The translations under genes were made by a program, and so were the position numbers. Positions 40,901-49,567 of a stretch of 64,000 nucleotides of DNA are shown here, one piece after another. The DNA comes from Brettanomyces bruxellensis (lineage: Eukaryota > Ascomycota > Pichiomycetes > Pichiales > Pichiaceae): the NCBI RefSeq assembly GCF_011074885.1, contig NC_054687.1:1054001-1118000 (forward strand), in the 5' to 3' direction. Each line of letters opens with the position of its first letter. Positions within the stretch are counted from its first letter, which is position 1. Under the pieces are notes generated by a model. It saw only the letters and a list, made by a program, of their open reading frames with translations, was not told the DNA's origin and searched no databases.

Positions 40901-43900
40901 CTTGTCGGAATTTATCCGTTATGTGGATGCCGTTGCCAACGCGAAAAGTGCTGCGGGCACCACCAAGCCCGAGCCGAAGGCAATCTCGGCTGATCCGGCG
41001 GTAAACGCGGCTGTTTACAGGTTGGTCCGGGCCGCAAGCAAGTACTGGGAGCAGCCTTATTGCTGGTTGATCGACTGTACCGGATTCCAGGACGATCCTC
41101 GTTTTGGTGTTGCCTTGAGCATTTACCGGCGGATTGTTCCGGACAAGTATCGTTTCACGTGCAAGCGGACGTACTACTACAATATTCCGTCCGAGTTCTT
41201 CGAGCAGATGAAGCAGATGAGGCACCGGATCATCCAGGCGGCCGCTGCTCAGCGAAAAGGCCTTCTCAGCACTTCTTTTGTTCCCGGCCCGCTTACTGAG
41301 GTTGCTTTCCTATCTTCGGAGAGCTCTGCCCAGGAAATCCACGATGCTGGGCTCGTGAGCTTCACGAGTGATCTGGCCCACGATGCACGTGTTGTTTTCC
41401 ACGATGTCTCCCTTTACCAGAAGCAGGCAAAGCGGTTTGTGCCGATGAACATGAAGATCGGCAACCGGTACATGCAGATCATTGCCGGTCAGCCCCAGCG
41501 GTTGAAAATCGGCTCCAAGATGCACATGGTGCGGACTGTTGATGTTTATCCCGTCGAGGCCTTGGACCATATTGCTGCTAGCAGCTATGTTGGAGTTTTC
41601 AACGAGCTGTCCATCACTGATTCGCGGACTGGCGAGAGACTGACTCTTGCATCTCCAAAGCGCGTCGAGATCATGCGGACTTTGTACTTGAGCCGTGCAC
41701 GGAGGGGCAGCGAGGGTGAGGAGATGGGAGAGAATGAAAATGAGGATGAGCATGAGAATGAAAATGAGAATGAAAATGAGAATGAAAATGAGGGCATCCA
41801 CAACTTACGCTCTCACAAGTTGTCCGGGTGCAATGCTGCAGCCACAATCGAGCGGGGCGTCGGCCAGCTGCTGAATATCTCGCTTACCGGAATGTTGGCC
41901 TCGTACAGCAATGTTCGGACTGCCTCGTACGCTCTTTTGGGTGCTTTAGTCGAGCTCTTTGGGCTTGATGTGGGCCGCAGAGTGGAGCCGGTCAACGGGG
42001 TGACTTTCCCACCCGGTGAGATCCACTACGTGATCCTCGTTTCGCAGCAACTCTCGCACACTAGGCCGGAGTACACTTACTCGGTGTTGTCAGGCTTTTT
42101 TGCGGCTCTCGACCGGTCTGATGACTTCAGCAAGCCGTTCATCGTCGCATACATCAGCCCCTGGGTCAAGAATTTGTACTCGCACGTGTTCTGCACCGCC
42201 CGAGGCGGTCCTAAGCGTGCTGCTCAGATTGTGAGACGTCTTGTGCGTGCCTCTGCCTCTGGTGCGGGCAGTGCTGCGGACACGCGTTCGAACCCCAGTG
42301 CGCCCGATACCAGTGCCGGTGTACCCGGTTCGAACCCTGCTCAGGGCACCTCTCTGGGAAACAGCACTGTGGCCCAGGCCTTTTTGCGTTACGTCTGGCC
42401 CCAGCTCTCGTTGGAGGACCAGCTTGTTGTGGCGGTGATTGACGAAATAGTGGCTGCTGCTTTGGACCGCGAGGCCGAAGGTTACAGTCTTCCGGCGGGA
42501 TATTGGCCTCTTGCTCCTACCATGGAGGTTTGTGGTGTTTTGCTCCGCCGGCTGAGGGAGTTGTCGTATGTTTTCCACCGGGACAGACCGCAGATCGAGC
42601 TGCACACGGCCTGGGTTGAGGCCACAGTGTTGGCACGGTTTTTGGCCCGGCTGGTTTTCGACTCTCGTCTTTTTGTCGACTCTTTCCTGGCCGACATCTT
42701 CTATGTCGTTACTATCTTCATGGATAGCGGCCCAGGGGAGCTCCGCAGATGCATGCTAACACTGTTGGTACGTGCATTGCACGCCTGTATGGCCATGCCG
42801 GAGATTTCGCCTGATCGCCGGGCACATGTCCGTCTTCTCATCGAAAAACTTAACGGTGCCAAGTTCCAGATGCTCTTTGCGGGATCCCAGGCCGGAGATG
42901 TTTCTTCGCTGAAGGACCCGCTTCAGAACACACCCGAGAATGTTGTTCACTCGATCGTCTCGCACGCAACAGCAGTTTCCCGGGTCTGTGACATGCTTGT
43001 GTCATTTTTGAGCACTTTCTCTTCCAGCGACGACTGCCACCTCCGGCTCATCCAGTGGACCAGTTATGTCACCAACATCGCCTTTGACAACAAGTCCACC
43101 TTGCAGCCACAGGGTGTACTTGTGCTAGGAAGTCTTTCTTGCGTCGGGGCTAGCGATATTGTCGCAATTCGTCTTTTGGGAATCGCCTGCCGGGTTCTCA
43201 CACGCTGCAAAGGGTCTGTGACTTTCTGCCGGGCGCACGCCAACTTGTTGGCCTGCACTTTGCATTCTCTCTCACGGGCAGTGCAGGGAATTTCTCCTGG
43301 ATCGCCTTTCTTACCCCGTCTATTCTGGCTCACATACACGGTTGTTTTCTTAGACAATGCCGTGTGTTACAAGTATGGCTTGCAGTTGATGTGTAGTGTG
43401 ATTGAGCGGATGGGTGAGGATGATGGGGAAGAAGAGGAGGAGAAGGAGAAGGAAATCGTGGAAGAAGAAAAGGAGGAAGACAAGGATGATGAAAAGAGGG
43501 AAGACCGGGATGATGAAAAGACCGAATTCCAGGATGATAAAAAGACAGAAGTCCAGGATGATGAAAAGACGGAAATCAAGGAAGTTGAAAAGATGGAAGT
43601 CAAGGATGATAAAAGGAACGCTGATGATGAAAGGAATGTTGATGATGAAAAGAAAGAAAATATCCCACATAATCCTCCACCAACTATCTCTCTTGCCGAA
43701 TATCTTGCAAATCATCGTGCCTTCTTCGGAAACCTAATTCCTGACTTCGAGAAATCCATCGGTATCTCCTTCTCCATCCGGAATTTCGACGCTATCATGA
43801 TCTCCATCTGTGCAAAAGGTCTCTCTGCACCCCTTTGTGCTGCAACCAGTGTTGATACAATGCACGCCTTGCTCAGAAGACGCTACAAGGATAAATGCAC

Positions 43901-44528
43901 AGGCTATGGCGTCTACTTGTTCTACGCCTACGTCTTATCCTCGTCCAATGAGCAATTAATCGAGACACTCAAGGACTGTGGTGTCCCGATTAAAGATGAC
44001 TACTTCTACCCTACACTAGGCACAAGCAACACCTTGATTCCTCGCCCTGTCGTCTACTGGTACGATATACACAGCCCTAATGTCATTGCATGTTGCTCTG
44101 GTGCCTTGCAATACTTCAACAGTGGTCGTGTTGATGAAGTCACTTCTTCAAGAGCCGTTTTGTTCCTCGCCACTTTGCAGAAGGAGAAACCTGAGGAGGT
44201 TCTTGCCATGTGGTCGCAACTTTCCTCCGTGTTGAAGACTTTCATTGCTGGCTCATCTACTGCCTACTTGCTCGAGATGTCGCTCGAAATTCTATCCAGT
44301 ATGATGGAAACACCAGAAGGCCGAAAAGCACTCAAAGGTGATCTCACGTTTTCCGAATCATCCACTTTGGAAAACTTCGGCCTTGGTGGCCTTGCCAATA
44401 TTGGCTTTACATGCAAGGAATCTGCACATGGCGTTATTACTCCGAAGGTGCTTGCTCATGGTGGTCGCAGCTTAGATTTCGTCTGCACTATGTTGAATAA
44501 GCTTCAGGATACTTCTGCTGACGAATGA
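34980..44528 (+). CDS. IRA1: IRA/neurofibromin-type Ras GTPase-activating protein
   Basis: A 3182-residue uninterrupted frame, matching yeast Ira1/Ira2 (about 3080-3090). After a Ser/Asn-rich N-terminal arm (to about residue 220) come long helical repeats. The RasGAP domain covers about 1560-1800: the arginine finger is Arg1661 in EILRSNTVATRM, and FLRLYNPSIVSP (1770-1781) is the conserved FLR...NP block. A Sec14/CRAL-TRIO-like module with a PH-like extension follows (about 1950-2200; CWLIDCTGFQDDPRF), as in NF1. It stimulates GTP hydrolysis on Ras, lowering adenylate cyclase activity, and so acts together with PDE2. Two acidic inserts stand out: an Asn/Glu repeat (about 2254-2275) and a Glu/Asp/Lys repeat (about 2811-2897). 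IRA1 versus IRA2 cannot be decided, since the paralogues are specific to Saccharomyces relatives. Confidence 0.95.
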   Translation: MPGESNKVDTLSSLLKKKSQSLSSKDLRRRASRSTNDTGTGVSFIRRASGENRTSREQERVVQGDNLHLKNAHNSHHHHRRAHNLIYKARQRYHQAEHAKRKPESVEMAVTSSSSSVSVQTEGSSASNGDNGNVNVSNVNSSSADSSNDVSSTVNSNNANFGSPGSGNTVSSNASSINVNIGSANFSNAVSGNANISIATPANTNSSVGGTNSEASVAAAGTFVGALCSRIERSLPLRSGMSLAQLEVDPSFTEARRHLISISSQGFLDMTLRELYKMVERILKAGGSDLGSSSRSFDQLSYSSSADTSSSASVHASGPVTRLGANIPFKSPVPGFPVPVLRSLDVVLGLICSLMVVSWDTAVTQVAANAKIYRDYGIQGFPSQVNCAIYFTTSPKKLDVDVANALLSLIPGLRSEYDIIQSLRGITESPTTESIVSSLERHQVRRSATRPTAQRSEADILVASIDLNVSKICGYLSASNPAETYEYLRLKFTNINIESLYLPSVDVVGLLHLDKESFIAYLKMISGVLKVSRRQSQTALLLSYFADSILQWAVYRTEDFLQTQKDPKVVRIVGPLFDSLHKSMDFKFYHRASFKVLSILLLFLPDRVKAAAAKDGAVQKSSFSIKRPALFKSVDPKQMFMMNFRKVLRESPASAPSLTRFIGIGCVISLYDKDNAIAVFARTIFDSVNRDISRLSAGTLDVSEYLVPPDLVQNLERDSFAISMVLKPEETTERIKDACGKSPRDLEQLLAITEGLRLLAQIPSVLNVLFRRYDDLAPFLVATLRQVCVEIADEEYSSKSSVKPGMAASFKSSASEIESAVDNDSDTENVSQSNVRDDEIQSATSLNDVSSSDNDQNEENSSSSELLNLEEALRSKLSHKSLLDEPISGARSVSFGKMRRKRRTGSTASLKEQPVSKYKKAELRHLIVSNLLDLFKICPFLVYSFLKGPVVDSALDYVEIDRKLSPILKPVVDLLVVAKSDDKLVRKVEAFVLVFPVTITNSCPREAVVGYLTSAILVDAVSQVSTGFPIEQHDRGDLLRLLARLIVTIHKSYNVEGLATTKYDKEVKRYHESGGCRRLMRSYERALFLGLFSNNVYTIRVSRKLLFSYLQIISSKYHYESCFERATVPFVKSLLSEKLPVGKMAIRKKIRDKLCLLKEPTDLLLDVWNLMFSKLESTCLESGDAEKCNSVTCSSGCYGQYVASLGGIILSPGFETDPRRPEMQQKLTSFLDSCVVSIFSNDPGHRERCREALCVSVHPFLCGKLLLLLEKHLPRFYEALEMHRYVSCGLYIDVVRSVCQIDASEQLFLSTPSLWTINFELLKQLNFVSNDASFLRLKLKFCKLQVLFLSKFDELAMHGSIQNKNEYAKYAAKYMEDSYRSSSLAHEKKGLSTVNLLPFENESKGAELSPRQLEELDELHADIKVEVSVMLETIFRRLPLDTPGHSSKDDRLAATVVFSNYFNMFVRILEEMNDENEKGSGPGSTRELTDAAQPQSATKPAQPQPPSSQPQHQVSPASMATGRRLRAIVRHVIQALVNLLSSNSSIGLSYALPLGYHEDTLIRVSLINVFAKIVGDVATHHSRRHSNRKNLLQRLTAMLFEEKGQSSLLLASIDACPRSEVDSFANALLEVAASRGRQLSTLSAILESEIDGVADSVEILRSNTVATRMVALYSRSEAADYLVDTLHPVLQQLLAEEVTFEIEKVDGQTSVDRERNLDQFLKYLQLTVNAITESVSRMPHGIRVISRAIFNATKAQFPQSTYVALGAYLFLRLYNPSIVSPDRVGVVSTADAVFKRSVIQIARTLQIMVNAGDPSAKFPLLRNARSEQCLVRMSSRIIQFMDAVIDVSDVPEKPVQPAGNAGPTFFHIFFYDHWMAVRRKFVELSVADGTRTTVGDTCEKIRRVDGVLADLGLPDRVQGYQIPDAIKNDRSERGMQLYDFMSQAAFKDVGHPWHGKGAMNVLVTRDGFPLIVIRLSEFIRYVDAVANAKSAAGTTKPEPKAISADPAVNAAVYRLVRAASKYWEQPYCWLIDCTGFQDDPRFGVALSIYRRIVPDKYRFTCKRTYYYNIPSEFFEQMKQMRHRIIQAAAAQRKGLLSTSFVPGPLTEVAFLSSESSAQEIHDAGLVSFTSDLAHDARVVFHDVSLYQKQAKRFVPMNMKIGNRYMQIIAGQPQRLKIGSKMHMVRTVDVYPVEALDHIAASSYVGVFNELSITDSRTGERLTLASPKRVEIMRTLYLSRARRGSEGEEMGENENEDEHENENENENENENEGIHNLRSHKLSGCNAAATIERGVGQLLNISLTGMLASYSNVRTASYALLGALVELFGLDVGRRVEPVNGVTFPPGEIHYVILVSQQLSHTRPEYTYSVLSGFFAALDRSDDFSKPFIVAYISPWVKNLYSHVFCTARGGPKRAAQIVRRLVRASASGAGSAADTRSNPSAPDTSAGVPGSNPAQGTSLGNSTVAQAFLRYVWPQLSLEDQLVVAVIDEIVAAALDREAEGYSLPAGYWPLAPTMEVCGVLLRRLRELSYVFHRDRPQIELHTAWVEATVLARFLARLVFDSRLFVDSFLADIFYVVTIFMDSGPGELRRCMLTLLVRALHACMAMPEISPDRRAHVRLLIEKLNGAKFQMLFAGSQAGDVSSLKDPLQNTPENVVHSIVSHATAVSRVCDMLVSFLSTFSSSDDCHLRLIQWTSYVTNIAFDNKSTLQPQGVLVLGSLSCVGASDIVAIRLLGIACRVLTRCKGSVTFCRAHANLLACTLHSLSRAVQGISPGSPFLPRLFWLTYTVVFLDNAVCYKYGLQLMCSVIERMGEDDGEEEEEKEKEIVEEEKEEDKDDEKREDRDDEKTEFQDDKKTEVQDDEKTEIKEVEKMEVKDDKRNADDERNVDDEKKENIPHNPPPTISLAEYLANHRAFFGNLIPDFEKSIGISFSIRNFDAIMISICAKGLSAPLCAATSVDTMHALLRRRYKDKCTGYGVYLFYAYVLSSSNEQLIETLKDCGVPIKDDYFYPTLGTSNTLIPRPVVYWYDIHSPNVIACCSGALQYFNSGRVDEVTSSRAVLFLATLQKEKPEEVLAMWSQLSSVLKTFIAGSSTAYLLEMSLEILSSMMETPEGRKALKGDLTFSESSTLENFGLGGLANIGFTCKESAHGVITPKVLAHGGRSLDFVCTMLNKLQDTSADE
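41728..41800 (+). repeat. Coding GAAAATGAGAAT repeat in the IRA gene
   Basis: Tandem GAAAATGAGAAT units encoding Asn-Glu dipeptides between conserved blocks; likely an unstable disordered loop. Confidence 0.9.
43410..43670 (+). repeat. Coding acidic repeat in the IRA gene
   Basis: Purine-rich imperfect units of about 24 bp (GATGATGAAAAGACGGAAGTC type) encoding DDEKTEVQ-like repeats. Codon and base composition become more AT-rich downstream of this point. Confidence 0.85.
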
Positions 44529-44716
44529 TCCATTCTATTTCAGTTCTCTTTACACAATTTTTATACACTTTTTGTCGATACTATTTTTTACATGTGCATT
44601 TTAATACATTATTTGAACTTCAGTTTAATCTTTCATTTTTAATAAATCCGTTCTATAGCTGTCTATCCATGCATCCTTCTTCATCCAATATCCGTGTTGC
44701 CGGGTTGGGCTTTATT

Positions 44717-44764
44717 CAGGTGCACGGGTGTCCGTTTCCGCGGTTGCCGGACCTGCATGACCTG
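44717..44764. other. GC-rich nested hairpin, possible small RNA or terminator
   Basis: CAGGT (44717-44721) pairs with ACCTG (44760-44764), GCA with TGC, and GTCCG (44730-44734) with CGGAC (44748-44752), leaving an asymmetric bulge. It stands out in AT-rich DNA about 190 bp after the IRA stop codon. Function unknown. Confidence 0.3.
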
Positions 44765-46533
44765 TATAATTCTACTTTTACTTCTACTATAGCTAGCCGA
44801 TTATTTCAACCTGTCTACTGTTTTGTAAAACTGAAACATCCTCCTTCAAGTTGCTTTTTTCCTGGATCAACTTTAACCAAACCGTTATACCATGAATCTT
44901 TCACCGTTTCATGATAGATTAGCCTGGTGTATAGACCAATCTAAGTTATATTTATTGCTGTTGCTATGTTCTGGAACAAAAGTTTTTCCGGACATCCAAT
45001 CGGGTCTAACCTTTTATCCTTTCCTCCGTGTCTTTTTTCCAATTTTTCGAAACCCAAACCGACACTACCCGGAAATTCTTTCGTGGACTCCAAAAACTCG
45101 GGGAAACTCGGTACCCTTCTTTTCGACCTTCCCCGTACCCCAATCACTTTTAACTTAAATGTAAGAGTAATAAAACATTGAAACGTCCCCAGAATTTCTT
45201 AATCAACAGATTCGTTACCCAGTATTCACTTTCCCTTCTCTTGAATGAAAGATTAGAAACCGGTTTATAGTGCCGGCTTCCATGAACCCGAATTCAGCAC
45301 TTCTATTGTATTTTAACGATTGCCCCATCTAGAGTTCTGGCTGGCGCTTTGCCATAATAATACAAATTTGCACAGAGGGTACCTGGGGTGCGGGCGGATA
45401 ATCAAAGGAGGAAAAAATATTTTTAAAGTAAATGAATGGAGGAATGACGGAAATTCTCCACGCGGAAAAACACTCCTAAATAGGAAATCTATGAAACGAG
45501 ATATGTAATTTGAAATGGTCACTTGTAAGGACAAGTTATTACAAGGCCTTTTGCTGTTGGGAAGAACTTGTTCGCATCGAAGAAATGAACTGGGACTTGT
45601 GCGTTCAAGGAAAAACCTTGATGGAAGTATACGGCCAAAATGTATTAGGTGCATAGTTGGTAGCAAATAGTATATTGATATCTATTCTTCACTTTCCGGG
45701 AATTAAGTTTTTCAAAATGCTGATTATCTTTGGAAAATGCCACCACACCTTGTTCCAAGCATGAAAATTAATTAGTGGGACTATGGACCGAAGGCAGCAC
45801 ATGTGCATGGGCGAGTGTTTCGAAGTTCTTCCGGTATGTGGATAATTTTATTGTGATCATGTGCATTTTTTTTCTCGTCTACTATAAAATGAATGGAGAG
45901 GAGCGCAATTTATTGTTCGATATCAAAAAAAAATATATATATTCTGCCACATCTTTGAGCCTTAACAAGTAATTTAGACCAAGAGAAAAGAAAAAATAAT
46001 TAGGAAAAAAATTTTAATTTACGCTCTTCTCGCCATTCATCACCTTATTATTTCATTATTTGATCCGTACATTTTTATTGAGCTCTTTCCCCACAGAGCC
46101 TTATTTGCCCTATTTTCTTGTTTTTTTTTCTAATTTATCTCTCTTGTAGCTTCCCTGTATTGTCCTGTCCGTGTTATTGCTTTTTCCCTATCCCTTCCTT
46201 ACTTGTTCCTTTCCGAGGACTAATCACTCTAATCGCCACTTCCTTCTTCTTTCCTTAGTTAAAGGTTATCAACTTTAGTCAAGATAATAAACCATTTCTA
46301 CAAGGCTCAACTGCCACAGTAAGGAAAAGTTACAACTAGGCGTTGAAGCGGAATTAAAGCATAAAAGCGAAACGGGTGACCCTAACGCGAAAATTTTATA
46401 ACGGGTCCTCTATAAAGTGTACGCTACAATTCAGCTTGATAGCAATATTGTTTGTTTCGTGTGCACTTCAAGCAACAAAAAGCTTACGTCATCTGACGGT
46501 AAGCAGTCAATACATATACAAACTACCAGAGGC

Positions 46534-46560
46534 TATAAAAAGAGTCGCCAGGGGGGCAAC
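46534..46560 (+). promoter_or_regulatory. TATA box and G-rich element of STD1/MTH1
   Basis: TATAAAAA at 46534-46541, about 96 bp before the ATG, followed by GGGGGGCAAC at 46551-46560. The same decamer follows the DDR48 TATA box. Confidence 0.5.
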
Positions 46561-46636
46561 GTGGACTAATCAGATAACAGCTTAGATCCCTCCTGCAAGA
46601 TAAACAGATTCACACATAGTTAAGCACAGACCCAAG

Positions 46637-47947
46637 ATGTTCGGATTCAATTTCTTTGCCAAAGAACCGGGAGACAACTATGTGACTCCACGAAGATTTC
46701 AGGAGCAGGCCAGTCATGACATACAGGATCATTTGAAGAAGATACGTGAGCAGGGTGGCTTTGAAGAATACAGAAAAAAGAGGCAGCATCAGCATTTGTC
46801 GGCGAAAAAGCTTTTAGGACTGCAAAAGCACAAGAAACAGGATCCAGTTCAACAACGGCAAGATCAACAGCGGCAGCAGCAACTACAACAGAATGGAATC
46901 CAGAGTGATGAGGCATCTTCCCTTGTGAAGGGCCCCATTTCTTATATGCCGTATGGAAGTTCACCATTGAGAAAAACCGTGTCGGTGGACTCGTCTGACC
47001 AATCGTCGATCGACTCTGGTTCCTCCGTTTCAAGTGGAATATCGGCAAGCCAGATGTCGTTAAGTAGACAGGCTTCGGTAATGACAAACGGCAGTTCAAT
47101 ATTTTCATCAGTTCCACAGCTAGCCAGAATATATACAAATTCGACAGTGCCAACGACAATCGATGCGTCGGTAAATGGAATACCGTCATCCCTCGAGCAA
47201 AGTGGAGATCTGAGTTTGAATGATGCACTTCCAAAGAACTTTTCGGACTATTACGCACCAGGACTTGAAACGGAAAGATTTTCAAATGGTCGTCCCGTCT
47301 TCACCAAGAGAGATTTGAGGTTCTGGGAGATGAATGACATTCGGTCATTGCTAATTTACGAAAGACTGCGTCCGGAATGGCACGGAAAGGTTCCAGAGGT
47401 GATATCACCATATTCCGAGTTGGCTTTTCGAATTCAGCTTATCCCGTTGTGGTGTTCTGATGAGGAGTTTGCAGATTGTTTGGCACACTCGGACATTTAT
47501 AGAGAGTCCAAGTTTGGACTCGATTTCAGAGTCAATACAGCAAAGTATATCCTCCAGAAAGCAAGATTACGCCACAAGTCGATTCTGGAAACAAACTTCT
47601 CCATTCCGGAGGCTGCTTTTAATCCACAGACAAGTCTTGTGGGTGATATCCAATATGATGCATATTTTAAATTTGAATGGAGAAATGTCATTGAAAACTA
47701 TCTTCTCAATCTAGCAATAGAGAATCAGTGCAGGCACGATTTTAAGGAGCGGATGGGTAAGATCAAGCGCATCAATAGACACAGCCAGAACTGTTATTCT
47801 ACACCTTCTAATGACCTTTACAAAAAGGTCCTTGCACACAATAACAGTGTCAATCTCGACACAAACATGAAACAGCAAATATGGCAGGATGTGCAAAGAA
47901 ACGTGTATGGCCGACTGGAACTTGGTGCAACTGATCTCTGCGTGTGA
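46637..47947 (+). CDS. STD1: Std1/Mth1-type glucose-signalling repressor partner
   Basis: A 436-residue protein. The N-terminal half is Gln/Ser-rich. The C-terminal half carries the family core: LNDALPKNFSDYYAPGL, NGRPVFTKRDLRFWEMNDIR, SLLIYERLRPEW, then EWRNVIENYLLNLAIENQCR and FDFK-like HDFKERM. S. cerevisiae Std1 and Mth1 sit between the glucose sensors Snf3/Rgt2 and the repressor Rgt1; they are phosphorylated by casein kinase I and degraded in glucose, and Std1 also activates Snf1. The serine-rich SSPLRKTVSVDSSDQSS segment could hold such sites. Only one such gene is visible here, and species outside the whole-genome-duplication clade usually have one or two. The start at 46637 is the first ATG and is preceded by a TATA box at 46534. 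Confidence 0.88.
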   Translation: MFGFNFFAKEPGDNYVTPRRFQEQASHDIQDHLKKIREQGGFEEYRKKRQHQHLSAKKLLGLQKHKKQDPVQQRQDQQRQQQLQQNGIQSDEASSLVKGPISYMPYGSSPLRKTVSVDSSDQSSIDSGSSVSSGISASQMSLSRQASVMTNGSSIFSSVPQLARIYTNSTVPTTIDASVNGIPSSLEQSGDLSLNDALPKNFSDYYAPGLETERFSNGRPVFTKRDLRFWEMNDIRSLLIYERLRPEWHGKVPEVISPYSELAFRIQLIPLWCSDEEFADCLAHSDIYRESKFGLDFRVNTAKYILQKARLRHKSILETNFSIPEAAFNPQTSLVGDIQYDAYFKFEWRNVIENYLLNLAIENQCRHDFKERMGKIKRINRHSQNCYSTPSNDLYKKVLAHNNSVNLDTNMKQQIWQDVQRNVYGRLELGATDLCV

Positions 47948-48272
47948 GACAGTGTCACTCTTTTTCTGTGAAGTTTTTATTAACACAGATGTTTTCTCTC
48001 ATTTCACTCTACACTATTTTACTTTATTTCCACTCTCATTTTTCTTCCATTCTTTACTCTTAACGCTGGTCATTATGTATATTAGGCAATCAACCTTTAC
48101 GATTTATGATAATCGAGATGATTTGTAATATTTGATCAATATGTAAGTATATTCTGTGAGTGCTGGATGACGCAGTCTTAAACAGACTCCTTTTAGTCAA
48201 CTACGAGCATTTAGTATATGCGATTCATCTTTATATTCTATTTGCATAAGCTAAATATGTTTTTTCCTCATC
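47948..48272. other. Convergent intergenic region STD1/COG2
   Basis: 325 bp of AT-rich 3' flanks; nothing specific seen. Confidence 0.6.
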
Positions 48273-49193
48273 CTAATTTCCTTGTGCGTACTCCTTCTCA
48301 CTTTCAACAGCCACTTGATACAGCTTTAATAGCTCAAATATGTGCACATTATCTTCATGTGTTTTCCCGCTTGTTCTCAGACTTTCCATTTGTGTTTCTA
48401 TAAGACTTCGAAATTCCATCCGTAATGCGTTCATTCGTCTGCTTAGTGTGCGCATCATCTCAGAGCTCTTAAGCACCTTGATTCCGTTTCCTGTGTCATT
48501 CATCATCTTCACTAATCCTGAATACTGTTTATTCATGCTGATGTATAATGCCACAATGTGTCTTATTCGTTTTTCTGTTTGTTCACCTTTGCAAAGGCGG
48601 CCGAAAGTCTCTGTTTGTTCGTTTAGCACAATAAGCAATTTAATTGCATGTTGGTACATTGTAAGTTGTCTTTTATACCCTAAAACCCCGTCAGTCATGT
48701 TCAAATCAGATATAATGTTTGAGTTCTCTGCCTGTAGCTTCTGCCTATAATTTAAAACTTCAATCTTCACATCATTGGCTGAATCAGAGCATCCATCTAG
48801 AGAATTTCCAAGCGATATGAATTTCATGTAGTTGTCATTCACAAGTTCAACTAAATCAGAATTCACGTCCTTCAAAAGCCCAGTCAAGTTTTTTGACAAA
48901 TCATCCAATGACCAATACCTAAAATATTTGAGAAGCAACTTTGATTCGTCCATGTCCGAAATATTGTCCATGCCTAAATCAGACATACATTTCGATATTG
49001 TCTCTCTAGTTAAATTTTTTGAGGCAAATGCAAATTCTTCGTCTGAAGATCCATCCGAGTCCCCACTCGATAGGGTTTCAAGTTCTTCATCTGGCCTTTC
49101 CGAACTCTCTTTGCTTCTTGAGAGGGAATGTCTAGGTGAAATACTTAAAGTGTCGCTGGGTGGATTACGTATTGCCTTTTCCACTTCATCCAT
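48273..49193 (-). CDS. COG2: Conserved oligomeric Golgi complex subunit 2
   Basis: A 306-residue protein (S. cerevisiae Cog2 is 262). An acidic, Ser-rich N-terminal arm precedes the COG2 signature at about residues 95-150: YWSLDDLSKNLTGLLKDVNS, DLVELVNDNYMKFISLGNSL and GCSDSAND, in which the N-terminal helices mediate assembly with Cog1, Cog3 and Cog4. The rest is predicted to be helical/coiled coil, typical of tethering-complex subunits. The lobe A subunits tether retrograde vesicles at the cis-Golgi. Yeast proteins of this family are much shorter than the animal ones, and this one follows the yeast pattern. It is convergent with STD1 and divergent from the F-box gene. Confidence 0.88.
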   Translation of the reverse strand: MDEVEKAIRNPPSDTLSISPRHSLSRSKESSERPDEELETLSSGDSDGSSDEEFAFASKNLTRETISKCMSDLGMDNISDMDESKLLLKYFRYWSLDDLSKNLTGLLKDVNSDLVELVNDNYMKFISLGNSLDGCSDSANDVKIEVLNYRQKLQAENSNIISDLNMTDGVLGYKRQLTMYQHAIKLLIVLNEQTETFGRLCKGEQTEKRIRHIVALYISMNKQYSGLVKMMNDTGNGIKVLKSSEMMRTLSRRMNALRMEFRSLIETQMESLRTSGKTHEDNVHIFELLKLYQVAVESEKEYAQGN

Positions 49194-49567
49194 TCTGGAT
49201 TGAATTATTATTCAAACAAAAAGCAATACTGTTTACTACAAAGCGGATAATATGCAATGATCAATATCTCTGTGTATCTGTTTGCATGGAAGGTTTTCCT
49301 CCTGCCTGATTTCCTTTAAATGTGATTGAGTCAAGAATAGAACCGAAACATAAAGCGTGCGCGAGTCTTGGAAAAAAATGGCCATTATTTTAATATCTAG
49401 ACACTTTGTTTTTTTTACTCAACTCTCAACCTCAACAAGACTTATCATTTCAGTATTTCTGGGTATTCATCCAGTTGTCAGTCTTAACTATCAGCCTCAA
49501 TTTTCATACACCATCAAAATATCCATGCATAGTCCTCATCAAAGTTCTGATATTTCTCTCACCTAGA
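49194..49567. other. Divergent promoter region COG2/F-box gene
   Basis: 374 bp; a 5' extension of the F-box frame to 49406 adds a hydrophobic, unlikely N-terminus. No specific motif recognised. Confidence 0.55.

Larger units (their letters stand above)
44529..46636. other. 2.1-kb intergenic region upstream of STD1/MTH1
   Basis: AT-rich, no credible frame. Contains a stable hairpin at 44717-44764 and the STD1 TATA region at 46534. Long upstream regions are typical for glucose-signalling regulators. Confidence 0.55.
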
